Below are positions 9,361-18,554 of a DNA stretch of 64,000 bases, in pieces. The stretch comes from Leeuwenhoekiella aequorea. Lineage in GTDB: Bacteria; Bacteroidota; Bacteroidia; Flavobacteriales; Flavobacteriaceae. The translations under genes were made by a program, and so were the position numbers. Location of the stretch: assembly GCF_004104375.1 (NCBI RefSeq), contig NZ_QOVM01000002.1:372001-436000 (forward strand). The letters are read 5' to 3'. A model generated the notes under the pieces. That model was not told the origin of the DNA, made no database searches, and worked only from the letters and a program-made list of their open reading frames with translations. Each line of letters starts with the position of its first letter. Positions within the stretch are counted from its first letter, which is position 1.

Positions 9361-10446
9361 ATGAGATTTAAAAATATCCTCCACATCTTTGGGGCAATTG
9401 CTATCTTACTAACCTTAATACCTCTTATTGCTGCAGATTTTTGGTGGATTCGAATCTTCGACTTTCCGCATACTCAGTTAACCATTCTAACTGCTACGGC
9501 TATTTTAGCTTACTTATTGAAATTTGATATAAAATGGCTTAAAGATTATGTCTTTATGAGCGCAATGCTTGCATGTTTTATATATCAGCTTTCAAAAATT
9601 TATCCATATACTCCCATAGCATCCTATGAAGTTCTGGATAGTGTAGAACTGGATACGTCAAAAAATATAAGTGTTTTAGTAAGCAATGTGTTGCAGGATA
9701 ATAAAGAGAAAAATGATTTACTAGAAGAAGTATCTCGTACAAATCCTGATGTTTTATTGTTACTAGAAGCAGATTCAAAATGGAAAACAACTGTTGACCC
9801 GGTATTAGCTAAAAATTATCCTTACTATAAAGGTGTTGCTTTAAATAACACCTATGGAATGCTATTGTATTCAAAACTTCCGCTAATAAAGCCAGAAGTA
9901 CATTATTTAATAGATGATAGTATCCCCTCTATAGACAGTAAGTTGGTCTTAAAATCCAAAGATACTATTCAGATATTTGCTATTCATCCTACTCCTCCAA
10001 TGCCACAGCACAACCCAATGTCTACCGACAGGGACGCAGAAATGATGAAAACTGCATTTAAAAGTAGAGATTCAAAATTACCTGTACTAGTAATAGGTGA
10101 TTTTAACGATGTTGCTTGGTCTGAAACTACGCGATTATTTAAAGCGGTAAGTGAATTACTCGATCTTCGTATAGGAAGGGGTTTATTTAATACATTTAGT
10201 GCTAAGAGTGAAATTATGAGATGGCCGCTAGATCATATATTTGTTTCTGAACACTTTAGAGTATTGAATGTAGAACGTGGACAAGATGTAAATTCTGACC
10301 ACTTTCCATCTTATGCAAAACTCAACTTAGAAGTTAATGGGGCTTCAGAACAAATGCCAAATCCGCCATCAGAGGACCAATTAAAACGAGCTTTAGATAT
10401 TATTCAAAAAGAAGCTAAACAAAAGGATACTAGAAAAACGCATTAA
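9361..10446 (+). CDS. Endonuclease/exonuclease/phosphatase family membrane protein
   Basis: A 361-residue protein with two or three N-terminal membrane helices (about 8-25, 38-55, 62-80) and an EEP-fold catalytic domain outside the membrane (about 100-325). The expected active-site residues are present: Asn109, Glu136 in LLLEAD, Asp247 and Asn249 in GDFND, and Asp291-His292 and Asp313-His314 (SDHFP). These residues bind a divalent metal and cleave phosphodiesters or phosphate esters. Related proteins cut DNA, phospholipids or inositol phosphates, so the substrate is open; the membrane anchor argues for an extracytoplasmic phosphoesterase. A charged C-terminal tail follows. It lies between two mechanosensitive channel genes, 26 and 20 bases away, almost certainly in one operon. 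Confidence 0.85.
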   Translation: MRFKNILHIFGAIAILLTLIPLIAADFWWIRIFDFPHTQLTILTATAILAYLLKFDIKWLKDYVFMSAMLACFIYQLSKIYPYTPIASYEVLDSVELDTSKNISVLVSNVLQDNKEKNDLLEEVSRTNPDVLLLLEADSKWKTTVDPVLAKNYPYYKGVALNNTYGMLLYSKLPLIKPEVHYLIDDSIPSIDSKLVLKSKDTIQIFAIHPTPPMPQHNPMSTDRDAEMMKTAFKSRDSKLPVLVIGDFNDVAWSETTRLFKAVSELLDLRIGRGLFNTFSAKSEIMRWPLDHIFVSEHFRVLNVERGQDVNSDHFPSYAKLNLEVNGASEQMPNPPSEDQLKRALDIIQKEAKQKDTRKTH

Positions 10447-10466
10447 TAATCAAAACACACATCACT

Positions 10467-11435
10467 ATGTATTTACCATTACTTCAGGATGCAAAAACAA
10501 TTTCTGATGTGTTTACCAACTACTATTTCAATTTTTTGGATAAGCTTCCAGGTATTGTTTGGGGAGTTTCAATCATCATTTTAGGTCTATTATTAGGTGC
10601 CTCAATTGGAAATTTTGCCCGACTGCGCATTTTTGCAAGAACCGCAGACCCATTGATGAGTAAATTTCTCGGAAAAGCTATAAAAATTACATTTTTTATA
10701 ATTTCGGTAATGCTGGCGCTACAAGCTGCCGGTTTAGGTGGGATCGCAACAGGAATTTTGACAGCTGCTGGAGCAAGTGCAGTCATACTTGGATTTGCAT
10801 TTAAAGATATTGGAGAAAATTTTATAGCGGGAATTATCTTAGCATTTAACAGGCCTTTTAATGTTGAAGATACTGTTGAGATAGGTAAAAATTTTGGGAA
10901 AGTGAAAGCGCTAGAATTTAGATATACTAAATTGAAAACCTTTGATGGTAAAGATGTTTATATTCCTAATAGCGATGTTTTGACTACACCGGTAACAAAT
11001 TATACCGAAGATGGATTCTTCAGGTGGAGTTTTATTATCGGCATTGCCTATGAAGATAACATAGATGGTGCAAAACAAGTGATTTTAGAAACACTACGTA
11101 AAGAACCGAATGTAATTGAGGACTTAAATCACGAAAATTTTGTGATTGAAGATGAGCTTGCAACAAGTACAGTAAATCTTAAAGTTTTTTTCTGGGTTGA
11201 TACTAAAGATTTTAGACGTATGGCACTAATTACAAAGGGTAACGTAGTGCGCAATATAAAAGAAGCATTAGAACAAAATGGTTATTATATGCCCGCAGAT
11301 ATTCAGGAAATTAAACTCTACGGAGCTGCAAAAGATTCGCCGCTGCGTATAGAAAATTCACACCTCGATACTTCAGTTTTAAAACAAAAAGATTCTCCTT
11401 CAGATTCCGATTCTAAACCAAATACCACAATATAG
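10467..11435 (+). CDS. Small-conductance mechanosensitive channel (MscS family)
   Basis: A 322-residue MscS-type channel. Three membrane helices are visible (about 28-48, 70-90 and 93-125). The third carries the Gly/Ala-rich pore motif GILTAAGASAVILGFAFKD, with NRPFNVEDTVEIG starting the beta domain, as in E. coli MscS. An alpha-beta vestibule domain runs to about 290. The last 35 residues are Ser/Asp/Lys-rich and probably disordered. It ends the channel operon. Its 3' end overlaps the convergent gluconate permease gene by 23 bases, with no hairpin between them. Function in osmotic relief is well established for the family. Confidence 0.92.
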   Translation: MYLPLLQDAKTISDVFTNYYFNFLDKLPGIVWGVSIIILGLLLGASIGNFARLRIFARTADPLMSKFLGKAIKITFFIISVMLALQAAGLGGIATGILTAAGASAVILGFAFKDIGENFIAGIILAFNRPFNVEDTVEIGKNFGKVKALEFRYTKLKTFDGKDVYIPNSDVLTTPVTNYTEDGFFRWSFIIGIAYEDNIDGAKQVILETLRKEPNVIEDLNHENFVIEDELATSTVNLKVFFWVDTKDFRRMALITKGNVVRNIKEALEQNGYYMPADIQEIKLYGAAKDSPLRIENSHLDTSVLKQKDSPSDSDSKPNTTI

Positions 11436-12759
11436 TTGAAACGATAAGCCCCGTAAATGCTATTAATGTAGTTAAAATAGACCAGGTTTTAAAAGTCTGT
11501 TTTTCTGTAAGACCAAGGTATTGTTTAACTAACCAAAAGCCACTGTCATTTACATGCGAGAATACAGATGCCCCAGCTGCAATGGCAATCACCAATACCG
11601 CTAATTGCATTTCACTATAATCTGAAACTCCTAAAAGCGGAGCAGTAATACCTGCTGCAGTAATCATAGCTACTGTAGACGACCCTTGCATTATGCGAAC
11701 TATAGCCGCTATTATAAACCCAAAAACAACCGGAGGAAAGTAATCACTTGTCAGGGACTCGGCGATCATAAGTCCGGCACCAGTATCAATCAATATTTGT
11801 TTAAATGCACCACCAGCACCTGTTAATAAAATAATCACTCCTGCCGGATAAAGTGCCTTTGTGGAAATCGACAACAGCTCTTCTTTACTTACATTTCTAC
11901 GAATGCCTAAGAAATACCAGGCAATTAAGTTAGCAAGAATTAATGCGGTAAATGGATGCCCCAACAATGCAGTTACATAAGTTAAATTTGATGGAAGATT
12001 CCAATTTTCAGCTAACGGACTACTGAGTATTGTATTTATTACAATTAATGCTATAGGAAGGAATATAATTGATAAGATAAGTCCTGTGGGCGGCAAATTT
12101 AATTGTGCTTCATCATCTTCTAATGATTCATATGGAGCATCTATATGAATTCTCTTAGAAATAAATTTTGCAAAGAAAGGACCCGCAACAGCTGCTGTAG
12201 GTATCCCGGTAATAAATCCGAATACAATAACCCAACCTAAATTAGCATTTAATATATCTGCTACGGCTATAGGCCCTGGAGTAGGTGGAATAAATGCATG
12301 TGTTACAGCCAGACCACTTAATAAAGGTAATGCGTACAGAAGAAGAGAGCGTTTCGTTTTTCGTTGAAGTGCATATATAAGCGGTATTAAAATTATAAAC
12401 GCGACATCAAAAAAGACAGGTATGGCTACTAGAAATCCAGTGACCATAATTGACCAAGGAGCCTTCTTTATACCAAATTTATTGATTAAATAATGAGCAA
12501 TTTGTTTCGCTCCCCCAGAATGTTCTAAAACCGCACCGAATAAAGATCCTAAGCCCACAACCGTAGCTACAAAACCTAGCGTACCTCCCATTCCCTTTGT
12601 GATTGCGTCCAAAATAATTTCTGGAGCAAGACCGCTGAAGGCTCCTACAAAAACACAAATAATGAGTAAGGCGAGAAAGGCTTGAAGCTTCAATCTTAAA
12701 ATAAGAATGAGCAATAAAATTACACCGGTAATTACTGCAAATAATAACTGATAATCCAT
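11413..12759 (-). CDS. Gluconate:H+ symporter (GntP family)
   Basis: A 448-residue inner-membrane permease with about twelve hydrophobic segments. Family-type features include AFIPPTPGPIAVADIL (about 155-170) and the C-terminal segment MQGSSTVAMITAAGI, both conserved in GntP/GntT proteins. It should import gluconate or a related aldonate with protons. Gluconokinase lies immediately upstream with no base between its stop and this start, so import and phosphorylation are coupled in one transcript. Some GntP members carry fructuronate or D-glycerate, but the kinase neighbour supports gluconate. It is the last gene of the operon and overlaps the 3' end of the convergent mscS gene by 23 bases. Confidence 0.9.
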   Translation of the reverse strand: MDYQLLFAVITGVILLLILILRLKLQAFLALLIICVFVGAFSGLAPEIILDAITKGMGGTLGFVATVVGLGSLFGAVLEHSGGAKQIAHYLINKFGIKKAPWSIMVTGFLVAIPVFFDVAFIILIPLIYALQRKTKRSLLLYALPLLSGLAVTHAFIPPTPGPIAVADILNANLGWVIVFGFITGIPTAAVAGPFFAKFISKRIHIDAPYESLEDDEAQLNLPPTGLILSIIFLPIALIVINTILSSPLAENWNLPSNLTYVTALLGHPFTALILANLIAWYFLGIRRNVSKEELLSISTKALYPAGVIILLTGAGGAFKQILIDTGAGLMIAESLTSDYFPPVVFGFIIAAIVRIMQGSSTVAMITAAGITAPLLGVSDYSEMQLAVLVIAIAAGASVFSHVNDSGFWLVKQYLGLTEKQTFKTWSILTTLIAFTGLIVSTILWYLV

Positions 12760-13245
12760 TTACGAATTAATTTTAGAACTAATTTCTTCAACAATAGCTT
12801 CAATAGTTTGATTTACAGAAACGTGAATACCATAATCTGGTATTTCTAATGTATCTAATTGAGATTGCAGTAGTTTAGAACTAAAAAAATGTCCCTTTCT
12901 ATTATCTAATCGTGATTTTAGAAGCTCAAAACTGCCATCTAGAAACACCCATATAATATCTTCATGCTGTTCTAAAATTTCTCTATAAGACTCTTTCAGT
13001 GCAGAACAAGCGAGTACCACACCCTTATCTTTACTCCATTCTTGTAGTTTTTTTTCCAAATTTTGTAACCACGGCTTACGGTCATTATCATTGAGAGGAC
13101 TTCCGTTTTGCATTTTTTCTACATTGGCCTGTGGGTGATAATCATCTGCATCTTCAAATGGTATATCTAGTTTTTTACTCAGTTGCATACCTATGGTTGT
13201 TTTACCAGAACCAGATACACCCGCAACTATAATTAATTTATTCAT
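12760..13245 (-). CDS. gntK: Gluconokinase
   Basis: A 161-residue P-loop kinase that converts D-gluconate plus ATP to 6-phosphogluconate. The Walker A motif GVSGSGKTT is at residues 9-17. The segment DADDYHPQANVEKM (about 32-45) followed by PLNDNDRKPWL is the classic gluconokinase signature for substrate binding. ACSALKESYRE (about 80-90) and RKGHFF are also family-typical. The length matches E. coli GntK (175). It overlaps the end of the upstream DUF72 gene by 4 bases (ATGA) and abuts the permease start, so the three genes are translationally linked. No Entner-Doudoroff genes are in the window; the product probably enters the pentose phosphate route. Confidence 0.93.
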   Translation of the reverse strand: MNKLIIVAGVSGSGKTTIGMQLSKKLDIPFEDADDYHPQANVEKMQNGSPLNDNDRKPWLQNLEKKLQEWSKDKGVVLACSALKESYREILEQHEDIIWVFLDGSFELLKSRLDNRKGHFFSSKLLQSQLDTLEIPDYGIHVSVNQTIEAIVEEISSKINS

Positions 13246-14135
13246 AAATCTAGAGTTGGATTATTAGAGTCATTACCCGGTATATGTAGATCAAAACCTA
13301 ATCTATCATTCATTTTCTTTATAAAGTGAGTAGCAAGAAGCGGCGATTCTTCTTCAATATTTTGATGTATGAAAAAGTCTATCTTTTTTATTCCCTGAGA
13401 AATCCATAATTCTAAGCGATCAACCCAATCGTCCAATCTATCATAATCACTAGGATGATTTGCTCCTACAAATCGAATAAAAGCTTCAGAGTTTGTCATG
13501 CGCATATGCATAATGTCTCTTCTCCCCGCTGTGTCTACAAGTACATTTGCAATAGTATTATCTTCTAAAAATTTATAGAGTTTTTCTGAATGGGTTTTGT
13601 CTGAAAACCAATCTGTATGTCTAAATTCTATAGCTAATGGAACCTCAGAAGGCCATGCATCTACAAATTCAACAACACGATCCCAGTTTTTAGGCTGAAA
13701 AGAATTATGCATCTGTAAAAATATACACCCCAGTTTTTCTTTTAATAACAATGTGTGATCGAGATATTCAGGGATCAACGAGGCAGAATCGATAAGTCGT
13801 TTACTATGACTTATATTCCGAGTAATTTTAGGGAAAAAACGAAATGAATCTGGTACTTTCTCATACCACTTGTCAAATTGTTCTTTAGGAAATAATCTGT
13901 AATAAGTAGCGTTTAATTCTATGGAGTTGAACTGACTGGAATAGTATTTAAGTTCGTCTTTAGTTCCTTTGGGATAAAAATTCTTCAGATCCTGTTTATT
14001 CCATTTTGCACAACCTACATAAAGCTCAGGTTTATACGAAGTAGAATTCTTGTTTAAAACTCTCTTTGTATCCTTATGATCTGGTGGCAAGGTGAAATCA
14101 ATTTTTTCCGGATCGTCTACTTTTCCAAATTGCAT
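13242..14135 (-). CDS. DUF72 (YecE-like) domain protein
   Basis: A 297-residue cytoplasmic protein of the DUF72 family, a TIM-barrel-like fold of unknown biochemical function. Recognisable features are ELYVGCAKWNKQDLKNFYP (about 36-54), FNSIELNATYYR (about 69-80), KITRNISHSKRL and AIEFRHTDWF (about 168-177), the conserved core of the family. The first 33 residues form a charged extension seen in some homologs. It is the first gene of the gluconate operon, overlapping gntK by 4 bases. Linkage to sugar-acid metabolism is suggestive but has no known mechanism. I assign no reaction. Confidence 0.88.
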   Translation of the reverse strand: MQFGKVDDPEKIDFTLPPDHKDTKRVLNKNSTSYKPELYVGCAKWNKQDLKNFYPKGTKDELKYYSSQFNSIELNATYYRLFPKEQFDKWYEKVPDSFRFFPKITRNISHSKRLIDSASLIPEYLDHTLLLKEKLGCIFLQMHNSFQPKNWDRVVEFVDAWPSEVPLAIEFRHTDWFSDKTHSEKLYKFLEDNTIANVLVDTAGRRDIMHMRMTNSEAFIRFVGANHPSDYDRLDDWVDRLELWISQGIKKIDFFIHQNIEEESPLLATHFIKKMNDRLGFDLHIPGNDSNNPTLDL

Positions 14136-14329
14136 AATTCTATCAGTTTAGGTCTAGAGTCATTAAATTTATTTAATTGAATAGTTATATTCAGCAGAAC
14201 CTGAGCCATTTTAAAATCAAGTTCATTGCACAATATATTACAATTATATTTCTAAAATAATTAGTAATAATGTAACTAATTACTCTAATTTGTGTCTTAT
14301 GAACAAGCAAAAAAACTAAAGATCATATT

Positions 14330-15049
14330 ATGAAAGTATTAAAATCATTATTTGCACTAGCTCTAATGCTAGTCGTAAGCTCAGTTTCTGCTCAAAATGC
14401 GGAAGAAATTATTGCAACGTATATAGAAAATACCGGTGGTGCAGAAGCATGGTCAAAGGTTAATGCCACAAAAATGTCTGCTACTGTAAATCAAGGTGGA
14501 ATGTCTATACCAGTAACAGTTTACAATACCAAGGACGGTAAACAAGCTGTAATAATAGAATTTAATGGTCAAAAAATTACCCAAATGGCCTACGACGGTA
14601 CTCATTTATGGACAACAAATTTTATGTCTATGAAGCCCGAAAAATCTTCTGAAGAAATGACACAGAATATGGCTTTGAATAAAAATGACTTTCCTTCTCC
14701 ACTTCTAAATTATAAAGAAAATGGCTACGAGGTAGAATATGTAGGCACTGAAACTAAAGAAGGAGCTGAAACCTATAAAGTTAAAATCACTCAAGAACCC
14801 ATAATGGCTAATGGTGTAGAATCACCTAGTATTAGCTATTATTACTTTGATACTGAAAATTTTGTACCTATCGTTATTGAAACTACTCAAATGGGACAAA
14901 ATGTAAATATTGTTATGAGCGACTATCAAGAAGTAGATGGTTTGTACTTTCCATTTGCAATGAGTCAAGCCGGTCAACCTTTTGAAATGAGTGAAATCAT
15001 TGTTAACCCTGAAGTTGATGATGCACTATTTGCATATCCAGGTGAATAA
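14330..15049 (+). CDS. Periplasmic LolA-like (outer membrane lipoprotein-sorting-like) protein
   Basis: A 239-residue exported protein. A signal peptide of about 21 residues (LALMLVVSSVSAQ) precedes a mature beta-rich domain that starts with an amphipathic helix (AEEIIATYIENTGG). It continues with regular strands and TKEGAETYKVKI, a pattern seen in the LolA/LolB-like superfamily often annotated as outer membrane lipoprotein-sorting protein. There is no lipobox, so the protein is probably soluble in the periplasm. LolA carries lipoproteins to the outer membrane, but many Bacteroidota paralogs have unknown ligands. The gene stands alone: 194 bases of upstream gap and a strong terminator after it. 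Function is inferred from fold resemblance only. Confidence 0.65.
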   Translation: MKVLKSLFALALMLVVSSVSAQNAEEIIATYIENTGGAEAWSKVNATKMSATVNQGGMSIPVTVYNTKDGKQAVIIEFNGQKITQMAYDGTHLWTTNFMSMKPEKSSEEMTQNMALNKNDFPSPLLNYKENGYEVEYVGTETKEGAETYKVKITQEPIMANGVESPSISYYYFDTENFVPIVIETTQMGQNVNIVMSDYQEVDGLYFPFAMSQAGQPFEMSEIIVNPEVDDALFAYPGE

Positions 15050-15082
15050 TTAATACTACAAAATCCCGATAAGGGAATTCAC

Positions 15083-15120
15083 AAAAGGATGTCAATTTTA
15101 TACTCGACATCCTTTTTTTA
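15083..15120 (+). terminator. Rho-independent terminator after the LolA-like gene
   Basis: Stem AAAGGATGTC (15084-15093) pairs perfectly with GACATCCTTT (15106-15115) around a 12-base loop and is followed by TTTTATTTT. Confidence 0.88.
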
Positions 15121-15141
15121 TTTTAAACTAATACTGAAATT

Positions 15142-18100
15142 ATGAATAAAATTTTACTCACGACTTGTGCTTTATTTTGTTGTATTTCAAACTACGCACA
15201 AGAGAATACAATAGACGGGAAAGAACTCTTCGGAGATATGCGAGCTAGACATATTGGTCCCGCAATTATGAGCGGCCGTTTTATAGATCTGGAGGCTCAT
15301 CCTACAAATAACAGGATTTTATTTGGAGGTGCCGCAGGTGGTGGTGTGTGGAAAACTATAAATGGCGGTGCAACTTTTGATCCGGTATTTGATGAGCACG
15401 CGCAAAGTATAGGTGCGATTAAAATAGATCCTACAGATCCTGATAAAACGGTTTGGGTAGGTACAGGGGAAATTTGGACACGTAATTCGGTGAGTATAGG
15501 TGATGGTCTTTATAAGTCTACCGATGGCGGTAATAGCTGGAAAAAGAAAGGCTTTGAAAAATCGGAACGTATTAGTGCAATTGTCATAAATCCGCAGAAT
15601 AATAAAGAAATGTATGTAGCGGTTATGGGTGCGCTTTGGGGAGATAGCGAAGACCGTGGTATTTATAAAAGTAATGATGGTGGAGAAACCTGGGAAAATA
15701 TTTTATATACCGATAAATCTACAGGCGCCGCCGAATTAATTATTGATCCCGTTAATCCAAATATTTTATACGCTTCAATGTGGAAATTCCGCAGAACTCC
15801 ATGGGGTTTTGAATCTGGAGGAGACACCAGCGCTATTTATAAAAGTACAGATTCTGGAAAATCCTGGTCTAAGATTCATAATGGATTTCCGAATGGAAAA
15901 TTGGGACGTATTGCACTAGCAATTGCACCTTCAAAACCAGAGATACTTTATGCAGCAGTTGAAACAGAATCTGCTAAAACAAATGGTCTTTATAAAAGTG
16001 AAGACTCCGGTTCTAGCTGGACACAGCTTAATAATGATTTCGGTCTTACTGTTAGACCATTCTATTTTGCAAGACTTGTAGTCGACCCTAAAAATCCAGA
16101 TATTCTTGTTAAAGGTGGACTGTATGGTTCAATATCTCGAGATGGCGGTAAAACCTTTCAAGATTTAGGTGCACAACACTCAGATATACATGATGTTGTT
16201 TTTGATCTTGAAGATAGCAACAGATTATACACAGCAACAGATGGTGGTATTTATAGAAGCTGGGATGCCGGCACACATTTTGAAATTGTAGAAAATATAC
16301 CAGTATCTCAATTTTATCACGTTTCAGTAGATGATGCGACTCCGTACAATATATATGGTGGTCTTCAGGATAACCAATCTTGGTATGGTCCCTCTTCATC
16401 TCCTGGAGGTGTCGAAGCTCGTGACTGGAATCTTATAGGTGCTGGTGATGGTTTCAGAGTACTTAAACACGCCTCAAAACCTATTATATATTCAGAAATG
16501 CAAGGCGCTCAATACGTATGGCGTTATAATACAGTGCTTAATCAATCTAAAAATGTTGCTCCTCCGGCAGAAAATGATGAGAAATTAAGATTTAATTGGA
16601 ATGCTCCAATGGCTTTGAGTATTCATGCAGAGGATCGATTTTATATGGGTAGCCAATATTTACACAAGTCTGAAGATATGGGTGATACCTGGACTAAAAT
16701 ATCACCAGATTTAACTACCAATGATCCTAAAAAACAAGATTTAGAATCGGGAGGTTTGTCAGCAGACAAGTCTGGTGCAGAAACGCACACTACTATTTTT
16801 ACAATTGCTGAATCCCCGCTTGATGAAAAAGTAATTTGGGTTGGAACAGATGATGGTAACGTACAAATAACAAAAGACGGTGGTAAATCCTGGAAAAATG
16901 TGGTTAAAAACATTCCTGATTTACCGGAATTTACTTGGGTATATCATATAGAAGCTAGTGCGCACAATCCGGGTACAGCCTATGTTGTTTTTGATGGTCA
17001 CGCTACCGGAGATATGAATACATATGTTTACAAAACCATAGATTTTGGAGCAAACTGGGTTTCTATTGCAACCGAAAATATCAAAGGATTTGCTCGTAAT
17101 ATTCAAGAAGATTATGAACAGCCAGATTTATTATTTTTAGGAACAGAGTTTGGGTTATTTATTACCACAAATGGTGGAAAGCAATGGTCACACTTTACAA
17201 ATAATCTTCCAGAAGTTGCTGTTCACTATATTGAATTGCACATTAGAACTTCAGATTTAGTTTTAGGAACCCACGGAAGAGGAATAATTATAGTAGATGA
17301 TATTTCCCCATTGAGACAGATTAACGACTCTATATTAAATAAAGACCTTCATTTTTTTGAAACCAATGCCGGAATTATTGATGAGTCAAGTGGTTTTGGT
17401 TCTACAAGTAGAGAAACAGAATTTGTGGGTGCTAATCCCAGCAGCCTTGCAAAAATCATGTATTACATGAAGAAGCGCCATACATTTGGTAAAATGAGTA
17501 TGCAGATTTTAGATTTAGAAGGTAACATTATAGCCGAACCTGTTCCCGGAAAGTCAAAGGGTCTAAATATTGTTTCGTGGGATTATTATAGAAAGGCCCC
17601 CAAAGTTGCAGTCGGAAAAATACCTTCTTTCGTTGTTGCCCCTAAAGCTGATGCAGGTTCCTATAAAGTAATTATCACTAAAGGAAAAGATACTTATGAG
17701 CATATGATCACAATTAAAAATGATCCTAAGTCTACAATTAGTGAGAAGGATCGCGCTCAGAATAAAGCATTAACGATGCAATTATTTAACAGTATTGAAG
17801 ATCTCGCATATTTGGGGTATCGTATCGATGCAACTATTGATTTTCTAAAGGATGATACTTCTAAAGATGCTGTAAAATTTAAAGAGGAATTATCGAATCT
17901 AAAATCAAAACTGGTTATTACAACAGGAGATCGATATGTTCAAGAGGCTGAACCGGAATTGAGAGAAAAGTTAAGCGAACTTTATAATGAAGTTGCAGGA
18001 TCTTTTGATAAACCTGCTCCGGTGAGATATGCAAATGCAGCAACTTACCAGGATCAAATTAATAATAATTGGAAAGTTTACAACGCTATTGAAAAAAAAT

Positions 18101-18186
18101 ATTTACCAAAGCTAAATCAGGAGTTGATTAAAGCGAATAAACAGGAACTAACTTTAGACTCAAAGGAACAATTTTTAGCGAAATAG
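15142..18186 (+). CDS. Exported sortilin/VPS10-like Asp-box beta-propeller protein
   Basis: A 1014-residue secreted protein. After a signal peptide (residues 1-19, ending NYAQ) comes a large region rich in Asp-box/BNR repeats of the form S-x-D-x-G-x-x-W. I count at least nine, including TDGGNSWKK, NDGGETWEN, STDSGKSWSK, SEDSGSSWTQ, SEDMGDTWTK, TKDGGKSWKN and TNGGKQWSH. These build one or two beta-propellers like those of sortilins and some glycosidases. The last 250 residues form a helical and beta region (RHTFGKMSMQILD onward) common in Bacteroidota proteins labelled glycosyl hydrolase or VPS10 domain protein. I see no glycosidase acid pair that I can name, so an enzyme activity is not claimed; ligand binding is equally likely. 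It is a single gene between two terminators. Confidence 0.82.
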   Translation: MNKILLTTCALFCCISNYAQENTIDGKELFGDMRARHIGPAIMSGRFIDLEAHPTNNRILFGGAAGGGVWKTINGGATFDPVFDEHAQSIGAIKIDPTDPDKTVWVGTGEIWTRNSVSIGDGLYKSTDGGNSWKKKGFEKSERISAIVINPQNNKEMYVAVMGALWGDSEDRGIYKSNDGGETWENILYTDKSTGAAELIIDPVNPNILYASMWKFRRTPWGFESGGDTSAIYKSTDSGKSWSKIHNGFPNGKLGRIALAIAPSKPEILYAAVETESAKTNGLYKSEDSGSSWTQLNNDFGLTVRPFYFARLVVDPKNPDILVKGGLYGSISRDGGKTFQDLGAQHSDIHDVVFDLEDSNRLYTATDGGIYRSWDAGTHFEIVENIPVSQFYHVSVDDATPYNIYGGLQDNQSWYGPSSSPGGVEARDWNLIGAGDGFRVLKHASKPIIYSEMQGAQYVWRYNTVLNQSKNVAPPAENDEKLRFNWNAPMALSIHAEDRFYMGSQYLHKSEDMGDTWTKISPDLTTNDPKKQDLESGGLSADKSGAETHTTIFTIAESPLDEKVIWVGTDDGNVQITKDGGKSWKNVVKNIPDLPEFTWVYHIEASAHNPGTAYVVFDGHATGDMNTYVYKTIDFGANWVSIATENIKGFARNIQEDYEQPDLLFLGTEFGLFITTNGGKQWSHFTNNLPEVAVHYIELHIRTSDLVLGTHGRGIIIVDDISPLRQINDSILNKDLHFFETNAGIIDESSGFGSTSRETEFVGANPSSLAKIMYYMKKRHTFGKMSMQILDLEGNIIAEPVPGKSKGLNIVSWDYYRKAPKVAVGKIPSFVVAPKADAGSYKVIITKGKDTYEHMITIKNDPKSTISEKDRAQNKALTMQLFNSIEDLAYLGYRIDATIDFLKDDTSKDAVKFKEELSNLKSKLVITTGDRYVQEAEPELREKLSELYNEVAGSFDKPAPVRYANAATYQDQINNNWKVYNAIEKKYLPKLNQELIKANKQELTLDSKEQFLAK

Positions 18187-18207
18187 TTTACATTACAGTT
18201 TCGTTTT

Positions 18208-18245
18208 AAAAAGCAGGATTTAAAACCTTAAATCCTGCTTTTTCT
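18208..18245 (+). terminator. Rho-independent terminator after the propeller gene
   Basis: A perfect 16-bp stem (18208-18223 with 18228-18243, core GCAGGATTTAA) with loop AACC. The distal arm ends in TTTTT, then CTATTT. Confidence 0.9.
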
Positions 18246-18320
18246 ATTTAAGAAAAACTGATTTTTTGGAATTACGCTATGTTTTGATTAAATTATAGGT
18301 GAATTTTTTAAAAATAGATT

Positions 18321-18554
18321 ATGAATTCTTCAAAATCCTATAAAAGAAATCCAGTCCTTATAAAACAAATACGGGCCGCAAGTATAGTCTGGCTGATAGG
18401 AATAATACTAATTATCTGGTCATTTTCAGATTTTACATCTTTAAAACAATTAGTTCAAATTAAATATATCCCAATTTATATTATTTCCTTATTATCAGCT
18501 GCAGGCTTAGGATGGTTTTATTATTCGTATTGGCAAAAAAATATATCTGCTTAA
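18321..18554 (+). CDS. Small two-helix membrane protein, unknown function
   Basis: A 77-residue protein not recognised as a named family. A basic N-terminus (KSYKRNPVLIKQIR) is followed by two hydrophobic segments (about 23-40 and 50-70) separated by a short loop, so both ends are probably cytoplasmic. It has an AT-rich 5' region without a clear -33/-7 pair and overlaps the end of the convergent pcm gene by 4 bases. The open frame is short, but the coherent membrane topology and clean placement between a terminator and pcm argue that it is real. Confidence 0.6.
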   Translation: MNSSKSYKRNPVLIKQIRAASIVWLIGIILIIWSFSDFTSLKQLVQIKYIPIYIISLLSAAGLGWFYYSYWQKNISA

